A DNA stretch of 64,000 nt from Spirochaetales bacterium Spiro_09 (GTDB lineage Bacteria > Spirochaetota > Spirochaetia > Treponematales > Treponemataceae). This document shows, one piece after another, positions 33,634 to 42,659 of this stretch. The stretch covers positions 1-64,000 of the forward strand of contig LVBK01000016.1 of the NCBI GenBank assembly GCA_001604385.1, read 5' to 3'. Positions within the stretch are counted from its first letter, which is position 1; each line of letters begins with the position of its first letter. The translations under genes were made by a program, and so were the position numbers. The notes under the pieces were generated by a model that did not search any database, was not told where the DNA came from, and saw only the letters and a program-made list of their open reading frames with translations.

Positions 33634-34863
33634 ATGAAAATCTGGATCAAGTATCTTACCGGCATCATCATCGGTCTAGCATTCGCACTTGTCATTCCTG
33701 AAGAGAACGCCTTCTTCCGCGAATTAACCGCCTATCTTTCAGAATTGGCCATCAACGCGGGCAGATACACCCTGTATCCGGTTCTCTTTTTCGGCTTCAC
33801 TATTGCAGTCTTCGAGCTGCGGGAGCACAAAACACTTTTCAGGACAGGGGCCGCCGTCGCCGGCCTTATAAGTATAACCACAATTCTTCTTGCCGTCACG
33901 GCAATCCTGGCGGTTCTTGTCCAAAATCCCGCGCGTATACCCATATTCGTCGAAGGCAATCTTTCCATAGAAAGTATCAATGTTCGCGAAACAATCCGCC
34001 AGTTTGTTCCCTCGAACGGGTTCGAGGTGTTCACAAACGGTCTGTTCATTCTTCCGCTGTGCATTTTTGCCGGCTTTGCGGGCGCGGGCTTTACCGTGGA
34101 CAAAAATGAATCAAAACCGGCGCTTACCCTTTTTGACTCCCTTTCCCGGGTGTCCTACGCAGTCATGACGTTTTTTGTCGATATCATAGCCATAGGAATG
34201 ATTGCGCTATCCATACACTGGACAGTCAGTTTCGGAAGCCTGCTTGCCGGGAAAGTATTCCGCGACTTCATCTTTCTGCTTTTTTTCCTGCTTTTCTTCG
34301 TCGCCCTGGTATTGTATCCCCTGCTCATACGGCTTCTTTGCGACAAGGCAAATCCCTGGCGGGTAATGTATGCCTCGATCGCACCGGTCTTTGCCGCATT
34401 CTTTTCCGGAGACAGTCTGATGACGCTCCCGGTCATTATCCGGCACTCAAACGAAAGTTTGGGTGTCCGCCGGAAAATCTCGTCGGTTACGCTGCCCCTG
34501 TTCTCGGTATTCGCCCGGGGCGGAAGCGCAATGGTTATCATCGTCAGTTTTGTGGTTATCCTGAAATCGTATTCAAGTCTGGGAATTGCTTTTTCTGATA
34601 TGGTATGGCTGACCGGAACAGCCGTGCTCCTGTCATTCTTTCTGGGACGCTTCCCCTCGGGAGGTGCATTTATCGCGCTGGCGGCGACCTGCGCCCTGTA
34701 CGGACGAGGGTTTGAATCCGGGTATCTTATCCTCAAGCCGGCCGCGTTCTTTATCGGCTCGATAGCGTCCGCCATCGATGCCCTGACCGCGATAACCGGT
34801 ACGTATATCATTGCCAAACGGCGGGAAATGGCAACCCACCGGGAGCTGCGTTTCTTTATCTGA
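33634..34863 (+). CDS. Dicarboxylate/amino acid:cation symporter family protein
   Basis: 409 residues, about nine to ten membrane helices, of the DAACS (GltP/DctA-like) family. The N-terminus KIWIKYLTGIIIGLAFALVIPEE and the re-entrant-loop-like stretch FAAFFSGDSLMTLPVIIRHSNE match family regions, and IASAIDALTAITGTYIIAKR corresponds to the C-terminal substrate-site helix. The typical serine-rich and NMDGT motifs are altered, so substrate cannot be inferred; it is probably a Na+- or H+-coupled importer of an organic acid. It converges on ftsK. Confidence 0.8.
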   Translation: MKIWIKYLTGIIIGLAFALVIPEENAFFRELTAYLSELAINAGRYTLYPVLFFGFTIAVFELREHKTLFRTGAAVAGLISITTILLAVTAILAVLVQNPARIPIFVEGNLSIESINVRETIRQFVPSNGFEVFTNGLFILPLCIFAGFAGAGFTVDKNESKPALTLFDSLSRVSYAVMTFFVDIIAIGMIALSIHWTVSFGSLLAGKVFRDFIFLLFFLLFFVALVLYPLLIRLLCDKANPWRVMYASIAPVFAAFFSGDSLMTLPVIIRHSNESLGVRRKISSVTLPLFSVFARGGSAMVIIVSFVVILKSYSSLGIAFSDMVWLTGTAVLLSFFLGRFPSGGAFIALAATCALYGRGFESGYLILKPAAFFIGSIASAIDALTAITGTYIIAKRREMATHRELRFFI

Positions 34864-34894
34864 GTCGCCGCACTACAGACGGCCGCAAGGCCGC

Positions 34895-37435
34895 TTAGGG
34901 ATGGTGAATAAGTTCCCGGGGTTTCGATCCGTTCGCCGGGCCAACTATTCCCCGCGCTTCCATGTCCTCTACCAGACGGGCCGCCCGGTTATACCCGATT
35001 TTCAGCTTCCGCTGGATATACGAAGCGGAGGCCTTGCCCGACATCAGCACAATTTCAAGCGCCTTGTCATAGAGCGGATCTTCTCCATCTCCAAAAAGAG
35101 CCGGGTCAACCGGGCTTTCCTCGTCATCCTCCACGAAAATTTCTTCATCGATATAATCGGGCTCACCAAGGGTTTTCACGTGTTCGACAACACGCTCAAC
35201 CTCTTCTTCGGAGACAAAGGCGCCCTGAATACGCACGGGGAAGGGATCCGTCGCGCTTGCATAGAGCATATCTCCCCGTCCAAGCAGCTTTTCCGCGCCA
35301 ACCTGGTCAATGATGATACGGCTGTCCATTTTTGATGCGACCATGAACGCAATTCTGGTCGGAATATTCGCCTTGATCAAACCGGTTATCACATCGATTG
35401 ACGGCCGCTGGGTTGCAAGAACAAGATGGATACCGACCGCACGGCTCATTGCGCATAATCGCGCAACCGTCGACTCCAGTTCTTTACCGGTAGTCGCCAT
35501 CAAGTCAGCAAATTCGTCAATAATAACTACCAGGTAGGGTAATTTTTCGGTAGCGATATGGCGTTCAATAATGCGCCGGTTATAGCTCTTGATATCCCGC
35601 ACTCCCATACCGTCCAGAAGGGCATAGCGTCGTTCCATTTCGCACAGGCAGTACTGCAAAGCCTGGAAAGCCTTCTTCGGTTCGGTAATTACCGGCGACA
35701 GAAGATGACCAATATCGTTATACAGTTTAAGCTCGACAATTTTCGGGTCTATAAGCAGCAGTTTGACCTCATCGGGCGAGCGTTTGTATAAAATCGACAG
35801 AATTATGGAATTCACGCACACGGATTTTCCCGAGCCGGTTGACCCGGCAATCAAAAGATGCGGGGTAGACGCCAGATCCAGAAGCTGGGCTTCCCCGGCG
35901 ATGTCCTTACCGAGTATGACCGGTATTTCCATTTTTTTTGATGAGGCGGTATCCGTCTCGATCAATTCCCTGAAACTGACAATCGCGCGCCGTTGATTCG
36001 GAACCTCAATACCGACCGCATGCTTTCCGGGTATGGGGGCAACTATTCGCACGCTCGATGCCGCAAGGCGCAGGGCAATATTATCCTGTAAACCGACAAT
36101 TTTCGAAAGCTTGACTCCCGGCGCGGGGAGAATTTCAAACATGGTAATAACCGGGCCCTTTCTGATGCCGGTAACGTCAGCCTGGATACGGAATTCGTTC
36201 AGAGTCTCCTTGAGCGCGATCGCAGCCCGGCGGGTTGCGTCATCGATCACCCAATACTCTCCGTCGGGATAGGACGTCAGGATATCAAAGGGTACGCTAT
36301 ACGCCCGTCCCTGTCGTTTACGGACGGACGGTGCAGGAGGGACAGTTTCCACGGCAAGTCGTTCCGGAAGGCTGCTTTCCTCACTCTCTGCAAACGGATC
36401 TTCCGGTTCATCAAGCCTTTCGTCATCATCATCCTGGTCAAACAGTTCGTCGACAAGCTCGTCATAGATGACCGTATCATCGGCTTCCGGTTCTGTATCG
36501 GCGTCAAAGTCGTCCATTTCGTCCGGATCATCGGTCAACACATCAGCGTCACCGTCCACATCCGATACAATTTCAGCTTCCGGATCATCTTCTCTAACGT
36601 CATCAGTGTCACCCGGTTCTGTCCCGATATCCGCAATCCGGACATGGGGAATTTCATCAGGCACCGTGTCTTCTTCGGGTTCTACCCAACTGTCAATAAC
36701 CGGAAGGTCGAAGGGGGCCCTCATCCGTTCCATATCGACATACTCCGGTTCCGCTACCGGAGCTCCCGTTTTTTTAGCCCCAAAAAGCCGGGATGGATCC
36801 GAAAGGACGCTAACCGTTGGACTTTCCGGTTCCTCGACAGAGGTTTCGCCGGACTCGTCTGCGGGGACGGTCTCTGAAGCCGTCTTTTCCGTCATCTTTT
36901 CAGTCAAGTTTTCAGTCTGTGCAAGCGGTTCCCTCACGGCGTCATCAACCGGAGGTTTGTGCGTAACCACCGGGTTCGAGGGTTTCGCCCTGTCAAGAAG
37001 ATAATCGGCAAACTGTAACAGTAAAATATACTCGACAAGAATAACCAGAATGATACATACCAGAACGCCGGTTGAAATTATGGAACCAAGGACCGACTGG
37101 CCAACCGATACGGACAAATACCCCAGTATTTTTTCCCCTGCCACAGCGGTGAAAAAAACAGGCACGCTGCCGGCAACCAGAAGGCCGGAGCGCACCGTCC
37201 ATCCGGGAACGGCAAGAATAATCGAGGCAAAGAGCAGGAAAAGCGGAACAAGAAACGAGGAATACCCGTACACGTTCAATAATATGTCCGCGGGGAGGAT
37301 CGCCACCGAGTAAACCGGCACGAGGGGAAAGGCAACCAACAAGAGGGTTACCGCCAAAAAAGCGGAAAGGCAGAACAAAATCAGGGCGAAAATAACGGAA
37401 AGAACCCGCGAATCCCGTTGCGAAACGTCATTCAT
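34895..37435 (-). CDS. ftsK: DNA translocase FtsK/SpoIIIE
   Basis: 846 residues. Pumps chromosomal DNA through the closing septum and aids dimer resolution. Four membrane helices span about 10-165. A strongly acidic Asp/Glu linker covers about 170-375. The motor (about 385-760) has Walker A GSTGSGKS, Walker B VVIIDEFADLM and the ATQRPS motif. The C-terminal gamma winged helix (about 785-840) recognises polar KOPS-type sequences. It starts 2 bases after the uppP stop, so both are co-transcribed, with GGAG as the ribosome site. The linker is short compared with Pro/Gln-rich enterobacterial ones. Confidence 0.94.
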   Translation of the reverse strand: MNDVSQRDSRVLSVIFALILFCLSAFLAVTLLLVAFPLVPVYSVAILPADILLNVYGYSSFLVPLFLLFASIILAVPGWTVRSGLLVAGSVPVFFTAVAGEKILGYLSVSVGQSVLGSIISTGVLVCIILVILVEYILLLQFADYLLDRAKPSNPVVTHKPPVDDAVREPLAQTENLTEKMTEKTASETVPADESGETSVEEPESPTVSVLSDPSRLFGAKKTGAPVAEPEYVDMERMRAPFDLPVIDSWVEPEEDTVPDEIPHVRIADIGTEPGDTDDVREDDPEAEIVSDVDGDADVLTDDPDEMDDFDADTEPEADDTVIYDELVDELFDQDDDDERLDEPEDPFAESEESSLPERLAVETVPPAPSVRKRQGRAYSVPFDILTSYPDGEYWVIDDATRRAAIALKETLNEFRIQADVTGIRKGPVITMFEILPAPGVKLSKIVGLQDNIALRLAASSVRIVAPIPGKHAVGIEVPNQRRAIVSFRELIETDTASSKKMEIPVILGKDIAGEAQLLDLASTPHLLIAGSTGSGKSVCVNSIILSILYKRSPDEVKLLLIDPKIVELKLYNDIGHLLSPVITEPKKAFQALQYCLCEMERRYALLDGMGVRDIKSYNRRIIERHIATEKLPYLVVIIDEFADLMATTGKELESTVARLCAMSRAVGIHLVLATQRPSIDVITGLIKANIPTRIAFMVASKMDSRIIIDQVGAEKLLGRGDMLYASATDPFPVRIQGAFVSEEEVERVVEHVKTLGEPDYIDEEIFVEDDEESPVDPALFGDGEDPLYDKALEIVLMSGKASASYIQRKLKIGYNRAARLVEDMEARGIVGPANGSKPRELIHHP

Positions 37436-37437
37436 AC

Positions 37438-38241
37438 TCAGTGTACTCCAAACCAGATAGCAAGCGTTATTCCGGCCGGTATCAGATATGCCGCAAACCA
37501 GCCGAGTTTACCCCGATTGATAAGGCTTATCAGGAATCGCAGGGACAGGTATCCCACCACGAAGGCGGCAAGCATGCCCGCCGCCAACACATATGCCGGA
37601 ACGGTATTACCCAGAGTATCGGCATCTTTAAGCTCAAGGATAAATGCTCCCAGTATTGCAGGGATGGAAAGAAGGAATGAAAATTCGCCCGCAATCCTGC
37701 GGTCAACGCCGGACAAAAGAGACGCGGCTATTGTGCTGCCTGACCGGGAAATTCCCGGAAGGACGCCAAGTCCCTGGGCGGCGCCGACAATGAGGCCCTG
37801 CAATACGCCCGGGCTTCCCGTTCGACCGCTCATTTTGAACCGGCTGCTCACCAGCAACAAGACGCCGGTAAAAACCAGCAATACCGAAATAGCAACGGGA
37901 GGAAGGTTTTTTGCGACATCCTTTATCGCAAAGCCGATAAGCGCGGTCACGGCAGTGCCCGCAAGGAGCGCGCCGATCATCCTCATACCGTCCTCATCGC
38001 CCTCTCGGGGACGGCGGGACAGAAAACGCGCCAACACCAGGATTAGGGAAACTATTTTTTTGCGGAAAAAGATGCATACAGCCGCTAAAGTCGCCACATG
38101 CAACAGAATGTCAAAAAGAAAGGGAACCTCGCCAAGATTCATAAAGGTTGCGGCAAGGGCAAGATGTCCGGAACTGGAAACCGGAAGAAATTCAGCAAGC
38201 CCTTGCAGGGCGCCCAAAAAAACTGCTTCAAGTAGATTCAT
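37438..38241 (-). CDS. uppP: Undecaprenyl-diphosphate phosphatase
   Basis: 267 residues, the usual BacA/UppP length, about eight membrane helices. It dephosphorylates undecaprenyl pyrophosphate to recycle the lipid carrier for peptidoglycan and O-polysaccharide. The two signature loops are present: QGLAEFLPVSSSGHL near the N-terminus and LPGISRSGSTIA in the middle. ATG 38241 is selected because AAGGA lies 8 bases upstream; a longer frame from 38277 adds a nonconserved extension. It follows the lytic transglycosylase and precedes ftsK in one envelope/division cluster. Confidence 0.93.
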   Translation of the reverse strand: MNLLEAVFLGALQGLAEFLPVSSSGHLALAATFMNLGEVPFLFDILLHVATLAAVCIFFRKKIVSLILVLARFLSRRPREGDEDGMRMIGALLAGTAVTALIGFAIKDVAKNLPPVAISVLLVFTGVLLLVSSRFKMSGRTGSPGVLQGLIVGAAQGLGVLPGISRSGSTIAASLLSGVDRRIAGEFSFLLSIPAILGAFILELKDADTLGNTVPAYVLAAGMLAAFVVGYLSLRFLISLINRGKLGWFAAYLIPAGITLAIWFGVH

Positions 38242-38295
38242 GCTTGTTTCCTTATTGATTATTGTACAGTACGGCAAGCCGACAGGCGCATGCCG

Positions 38296-40260
38296 TCAGC
38301 GTTTCATGAAATCCGGAAAAACGGTGCGGACAATTTCTGTCTGCGGAACACGATAGTAAAGATACCCGTAAACAACTGCGGCAGCAAGCACCTTGCGTCC
38401 ATACTCCCGGGTTTCGGCAAACGGAAGCGATTCCAGAAAAAGATCAGCAGACAGATCGCGAGCTGAAAGTCGCCAGGTACGCACCCGGCTTATTCCCGCG
38501 TTATACGCAAAAAGCGCGCTCATAATGTCACCGTCCAGCCGGCTGATCATCTCCGAAAGATAATAGGCCCCGAACCGGATATTGGTTGCGGGATCATTCA
38601 GGTCATACTCACCGACGCGCAGTTTGCGTGCGACATCGGAGGCCGTACTTGCCATCAATTGAGTCAAACCAATGGCTCCCGCGTGGGATACAACCGTATT
38701 CTGAAAAAAGCTCTCGCTTCGAATCAGCGCATACAACAGCCAGGGTTCCAGGGAAAACTCGGCAGCGGAAGCTTCAATTTCCTCCAGCCAGGGGCGGGGA
38801 TACAGACGAGACAGGTCCTCGACCGTCACCGGATCGGTACTCGCCCGCAGGGCAAGCACCATGATCCGCATCCCGTCGCTCAGTCTGCCGGTCATTTCAA
38901 GCGAATCATAAAGCTCACGGGCAAAGGAAAGCGGCAGGGAAGGATAGTACTCCTGTATGAATGTGTACAGACGGTCGTGCAGACCCCATTCAAGAAGGCC
39001 GCGAGAGAGGGAGTCAAGCTCTTCCGTCTTGAACCGTACTTCGGTATTTTTCCGTGCGGGAACCATCGAATCGGGCCCTGCTATTTCAAGACCTAGCCGT
39101 TCGCCAGCCAAAATCCGGTAATACAGATAGCCGTGATCCTCTTCATACACCCTGACAAAGGAGGCCGCTTCATCCAGGGGGGACGACATATCGCTTCGAG
39201 CAAAAAGGTAGTCAAGCCTGACCCGAATGTCGGAATCCGTATTTTCCGGAAGAATGCTCCGCAAGTGGGCAAGCCGTTTCCAGTCGCGTCGTTGTACCAA
39301 AACCGCTATTTGGCTGTCCAGCATCGAAGTGAAAGTTGCCGCCCGTACCCAGCGGGGAGCCCAGCGTTCAAGATCATCCAGAAACAGGTCCATGTCGACA
39401 CTGCGTGAAAGATCGAGCGTATACCAAAGAGGGCTGTCAAAATCGCGACCGTCGAGTCCAAGCTGCACTGCCATTTCCATAGCTGCAATAAACCGATCCC
39501 GCGCTGCAGAGGTCATATTCGAACGGGCATAGAGTCGACCTGCGTAAAAAACAGATACATACACCGCCTCGGTATCACCCTCTTTTTCACGGATACGGTC
39601 GGCAAGACGGTCAAAGAAAGCCGCGTCGGATTCGGGATCGGCAGAACCATAGAGGGCCGCTCGGGCAAAGTCTGAAAGCACCGCCCTCGAAAGGGAGAGG
39701 CCTTCAGCACTCTCAAGCCGTCTTCGAGCCACTTGCCAGGCAGGACCATATTCACGGCGAAACACTGCCAGACGGATGTCCATATCGGATTTGAATTCGG
39801 AAGGAAAATCCCTGTCCGAAAGAGCAGGCCATTGGGCAACCAGGCTTGCGTCCAGGACTTTCTGTGCATAGAGGGATTGAATGTCTTGCGGGGACAATTC
39901 GGCAACCGGCCCCGATTCCGCCAGCCGCATCCCGCACAGGTGGCGAACAAGCTCGTTTCCTCCGCTCGCACCGATACGTAAAAAACTGCGGGCGGTTTCG
40001 CTCCTGCCGGCCCGTTGAAAATGAAGAGCGGCCAGCCAGGGCGCCTCGGGCCCCATCTGCATGATTTCCTCATACCGGGCAGGTGGGACGCTGTCAATGA
40101 AGGAGTAATCGCCCTTCGCCAGAAGGGCTTTCAGTTCATCCAGGCTATAGCCCCAAACGGTCGAGGCAGAACAGGAAAACAGGCACACATAGCTTGCGAA
40201 GAACGCTAGTGTGCGCAGGATTCCGTTAACGGGGAGGAATTTCGAGCCAGGTACCCGCAA
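38296..40260 (-). CDS. Soluble lytic transglycosylase (SLT family)
   Basis: About 654 residues. A signal sequence (ILRTLAFFASYVCLFSCSAS) is followed by a long alpha-helical superhelix of TPR-like repeats (about 40-480) and a C-terminal SLT/lysozyme-like domain (about 500-650) with the catalytic Glu in LIRSESFF and the motifs GAIGLTQLM and LFAYNAG. It cleaves peptidoglycan glycan strands to 1,6-anhydro products in the periplasm. The start is uncertain: TTG 40260 is the last usable start before the signal peptide and overlaps the LysM gene by 35 bases; a frame to 40359 also exists. Translation is probably coupled to the LysM gene upstream. Confidence 0.85.
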   Translation of the reverse strand: MRVPGSKFLPVNGILRTLAFFASYVCLFSCSASTVWGYSLDELKALLAKGDYSFIDSVPPARYEEIMQMGPEAPWLAALHFQRAGRSETARSFLRIGASGGNELVRHLCGMRLAESGPVAELSPQDIQSLYAQKVLDASLVAQWPALSDRDFPSEFKSDMDIRLAVFRREYGPAWQVARRRLESAEGLSLSRAVLSDFARAALYGSADPESDAAFFDRLADRIREKEGDTEAVYVSVFYAGRLYARSNMTSAARDRFIAAMEMAVQLGLDGRDFDSPLWYTLDLSRSVDMDLFLDDLERWAPRWVRAATFTSMLDSQIAVLVQRRDWKRLAHLRSILPENTDSDIRVRLDYLFARSDMSSPLDEAASFVRVYEEDHGYLYYRILAGERLGLEIAGPDSMVPARKNTEVRFKTEELDSLSRGLLEWGLHDRLYTFIQEYYPSLPLSFARELYDSLEMTGRLSDGMRIMVLALRASTDPVTVEDLSRLYPRPWLEEIEASAAEFSLEPWLLYALIRSESFFQNTVVSHAGAIGLTQLMASTASDVARKLRVGEYDLNDPATNIRFGAYYLSEMISRLDGDIMSALFAYNAGISRVRTWRLSARDLSADLFLESLPFAETREYGRKVLAAAVVYGYLYYRVPQTEIVRTVFPDFMKR

Positions 40261-41185
40261 TGATAAGATTCGGGTTCCTGATCTTGTTATGCTTCGCAAT
40301 AATCTTGTAATTCCAGGGGTTTCGGTAATATGCATCGGCAAGATCCCACAATGTATCACCCCATTTGATCTTATAACGAATCGGTTTAGCCTCGGCAGCG
40401 GGTTCGGGCTGTGCGGGAACGACCGGTTCCTCTACCACTACCACCGCGGGGGATTCCTGGGCGGGAGGAGGAGTCACTTCTTCGGGTTCCGCAACAGGAA
40501 CCGGTTCGGGTTCAACAACGGGGACTACGGACGATTCAACAACGGGCGCGGGAGCAGCCGGGGCGCTCCCTTCAGGGCTGTCCGAAAGCATAACCCGTGC
40601 CGAAACCAACAAAGCAAGTACGAGCGCTGCGACACCGACTACCAGAATAAGCACGCATAACCAGGCCGGCATGAATACTCCGCTCTTTTTTTCTTCTTCA
40701 TCATGTCTCATATCATATAATCCTTCGGGAGCGTTTCCCGGAACAGTCGCGTCCAATACCACATTTTCATGATTTGGATCCTCGCCCAAAGAATAGTCGG
40801 AATTGACCGGAGTCAGATCGAAGTCAGGAATGGTATACAGCGAGTCCTTGTCCAGGGTATCCAGAGAAACATTGAGAACCTGACGCGAACCAGAATCAAG
40901 ATCGACTGCTTCGGCGGAAAGTTCATCATTTTCATCGAGCGAAATGGTAAGCTCGATGGTAGGTTCACCGGACGGCTTGTTTTCGATATCCTCGATAATC
41001 AGTGTACCCACATATTCGGCATCTTCTATCGAGTTGTACTGGGACCGGAACAGGTTAATCTGCACGCTGGTCTGGTCGTCTCGTACCGTGGTAAGGTCAA
41101 GAATTTTGCTGGCGGGAGCGCCCTCTTCAAGAACGGGAAAAAACGTGCCGTCGGCAAGTTTTATGCCAATGGTTGTCTCTGCCAT
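40226..41185 (-). CDS. Membrane protein joining an Hsp70 substrate-binding-like domain to LysM
   Basis: 319 residues. Residues about 3-115 follow the pattern of the Hsp70 substrate-binding beta-sandwich: IKLADGTFFPVLEEGAPAS, DDQTSVQINLFRSQY, YVGTLIIEDIENKPSGEP and IELTISLDENDELSAEAVD. There is no nucleotide-binding domain. After a variable stretch a single membrane helix (about 165-190) is followed by a Pro/Glu/Val-rich linker (about 195-265) and a C-terminal LysM domain (about 268-316, IKWGDTLWDLADAYYRNPWNY). The Hsp70-like part should be cytoplasmic and the LysM periplasmic, bound to peptidoglycan. ATG 41185 has AAGAGG 7 bases upstream. It diverges from the TPR gene. Confidence 0.8.
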   Translation of the reverse strand: MAETTIGIKLADGTFFPVLEEGAPASKILDLTTVRDDQTSVQINLFRSQYNSIEDAEYVGTLIIEDIENKPSGEPTIELTISLDENDELSAEAVDLDSGSRQVLNVSLDTLDKDSLYTIPDFDLTPVNSDYSLGEDPNHENVVLDATVPGNAPEGLYDMRHDEEEKKSGVFMPAWLCVLILVVGVAALVLALLVSARVMLSDSPEGSAPAAPAPVVESSVVPVVEPEPVPVAEPEEVTPPPAQESPAVVVVEEPVVPAQPEPAAEAKPIRYKIKWGDTLWDLADAYYRNPWNYKIIAKHNKIRNPNLIIAGTWLEIPPR

Positions 41186-41217
41186 GCTGGTACCTCTTCC
41201 TTTATATACTACCAGTA

Positions 41218-41247
41218 ACTGTAGTACGCAAAGAGGACACTTGTCAA
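41218..41247 (-). promoter_or_regulatory. Promoter of the Hsp70-like/LysM gene
   Basis: On the minus strand TTGACA (41242-41247), an 18-bp spacer, TACAGT (41218-41223). The leader contains AAGAGG. Its -35 lies back to back with that of the divergent gene, 9 bp apart. Confidence 0.6.
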
Positions 41248-41256
41248 CGCGGATTG

Positions 41257-41285
41257 TTGACAGTACCAGACGATGAAAGCATAAT
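41257..41285 (+). promoter_or_regulatory. Promoter of the TPR gene, near-leaderless
   Basis: TTGACA (41257-41262), exactly 17 bp, CATAAT (41280-41285), 9 bases, ATG 41295. The leader would be about 3 bases long. No Shine-Dalgarno sequence is present. Confidence 0.75.
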
Positions 41286-41294
41286 ATACCATAT

Positions 41295-42659
41295 ATGAAT
41301 TCAGCATTCACCCTGGTTACCGTCCTGCTGATTGTGTCATTTACCCTCCTTCTCCTAATGCTGTTCGGGAAGAAACGGGAAAACAAGGGTCCGCGAAAAG
41401 AAAAAAGAAAGGACCGCGCAACCATCATTCGGGATGCAACACGACGTCTGGCTCAAAACCCCCGCGACCCGGAAGGCTTGTCCGCACTGGGCGGCCTTGC
41501 ATACCTGGAGCAGGACTGGGAAAAAGCCTATGCCGCTTACGTAATACTGGTCGATATGGCCCCGGGAAACCCGAAGCTGAACGAATTTGAATGTTCCCTC
41601 CGCTTTGGCGTGTGCGCGGTCAAGACAAACCGCATCCAGGAAGCGATCAAGGGCTTCCTTCTGGCCCGCAAGATCAAGTCCGACCATTTTGAGGTGAACT
41701 ACAACCTTGGCTATATCTGCTATCTCCAGAAGGACTATGACAAGGCAATACCCTATCTGAGACAAGCTCTTCTGAGCGACACCGAAAACGTGCTTGCCCA
41801 GCGCTACATGGGCTTTACCATGCACCGGGCACACAAATACCGGGAAGCCCTTCCCTATCTGAAAAAAGCGGTTGACCTTCAGCCGGACGACAAGGAAGCC
41901 CTGTACGCAATGGCAGAATGCCTGTTTGAATCCGGAGCAACGGACCGCTCGCTGAAAATCTTCTCCCACCTGCGCCCCGATCCCGTACTAGGCCCCCAGG
42001 CCGCACTCTATTCCGGTATCATTCACAGCCAGACAAACCAGCATGACAAGGCCGTCGTCGATTTTGACATCGGGCTGAAGCATGAGAACATGAACAAGGA
42101 TGTCCGCAACGAGCTGATGTACAAGCTTGCCGCTACATTGATCAAAACGCAGGACATTGGACGGGGTCTTTCAACGCTCAAGGATTTACAGCGCATTACC
42201 CCGGGATACAAGGATGTTCCGGCGCTTATCATGCGGTATCAGGAGTTGAATCAGAACAAAAACCTGCAAGTGTATTTGATGGCGGTTCAAAGCGAATTCG
42301 TTACCCTGTGCAGGAAAATCGTCGTCCAGTTTTTTCCGGGAGCAAAGGTCAAGATTACCGACATTTCGGTTTTCGCCGACTACACCGATATTATCGCCGA
42401 AATAGACACGCCGAAATGGTCTGACGTCGTCCTCTTCAGGTTTTTCCGTTCGCAGGGCTCGGTAGGGGAACTCTTGCTGCGCGACCTGCATGGCCGCATA
42501 AAGGATTTAAAGGCGGGAAAGGGCATCAGCCTGACAGCCGGCTCCTATTCGGAAGAATCCCGCCGCTTCACGGAAGGCCGTCCGATAGACCTCTACGACA
42601 AGGACCGACTGAACAAGATACTCAATTCGATCGATTCGGGCGTGCCTCTGAAGATGTAG
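41295..42659 (+). CDS. Membrane-anchored TPR protein with nuclease-fold-like C-terminus
   Basis: 454 residues: one N-terminal membrane helix (about 4-24), a basic stretch, then about seven TPR units (about 50-300), for example VNYNLGYICYLQKDYDKAIPYLRQAL and AQRYMGFTMHRAHKYREALPYLKKAV. The last 140 residues (about 310-450) resemble the restriction-endonuclease (Mrr-like) fold seen fused to TPRs, ending FTEGRPIDLYDKDRLNKIL; no intact catalytic D-ExK set is evident, so nuclease activity is doubtful. The divergent LysM gene shares the control region, and rsmG overlaps the end by 38 bases. Likely a scaffold at the inner membrane. Confidence 0.75.
   Translation: MNSAFTLVTVLLIVSFTLLLLMLFGKKRENKGPRKEKRKDRATIIRDATRRLAQNPRDPEGLSALGGLAYLEQDWEKAYAAYVILVDMAPGNPKLNEFECSLRFGVCAVKTNRIQEAIKGFLLARKIKSDHFEVNYNLGYICYLQKDYDKAIPYLRQALLSDTENVLAQRYMGFTMHRAHKYREALPYLKKAVDLQPDDKEALYAMAECLFESGATDRSLKIFSHLRPDPVLGPQAALYSGIIHSQTNQHDKAVVDFDIGLKHENMNKDVRNELMYKLAATLIKTQDIGRGLSTLKDLQRITPGYKDVPALIMRYQELNQNKNLQVYLMAVQSEFVTLCRKIVVQFFPGAKVKITDISVFADYTDIIAEIDTPKWSDVVLFRFFRSQGSVGELLLRDLHGRIKDLKAGKGISLTAGSYSEESRRFTEGRPIDLYDKDRLNKILNSIDSGVPLKM

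Noticed and set aside
36468-37004. Ser/Gly-rich plus-strand frame opposite the FtsK linker
   Set aside because: The composition is the complement of the Asp/Glu-rich FtsK linker, so it is a reading-frame shadow.
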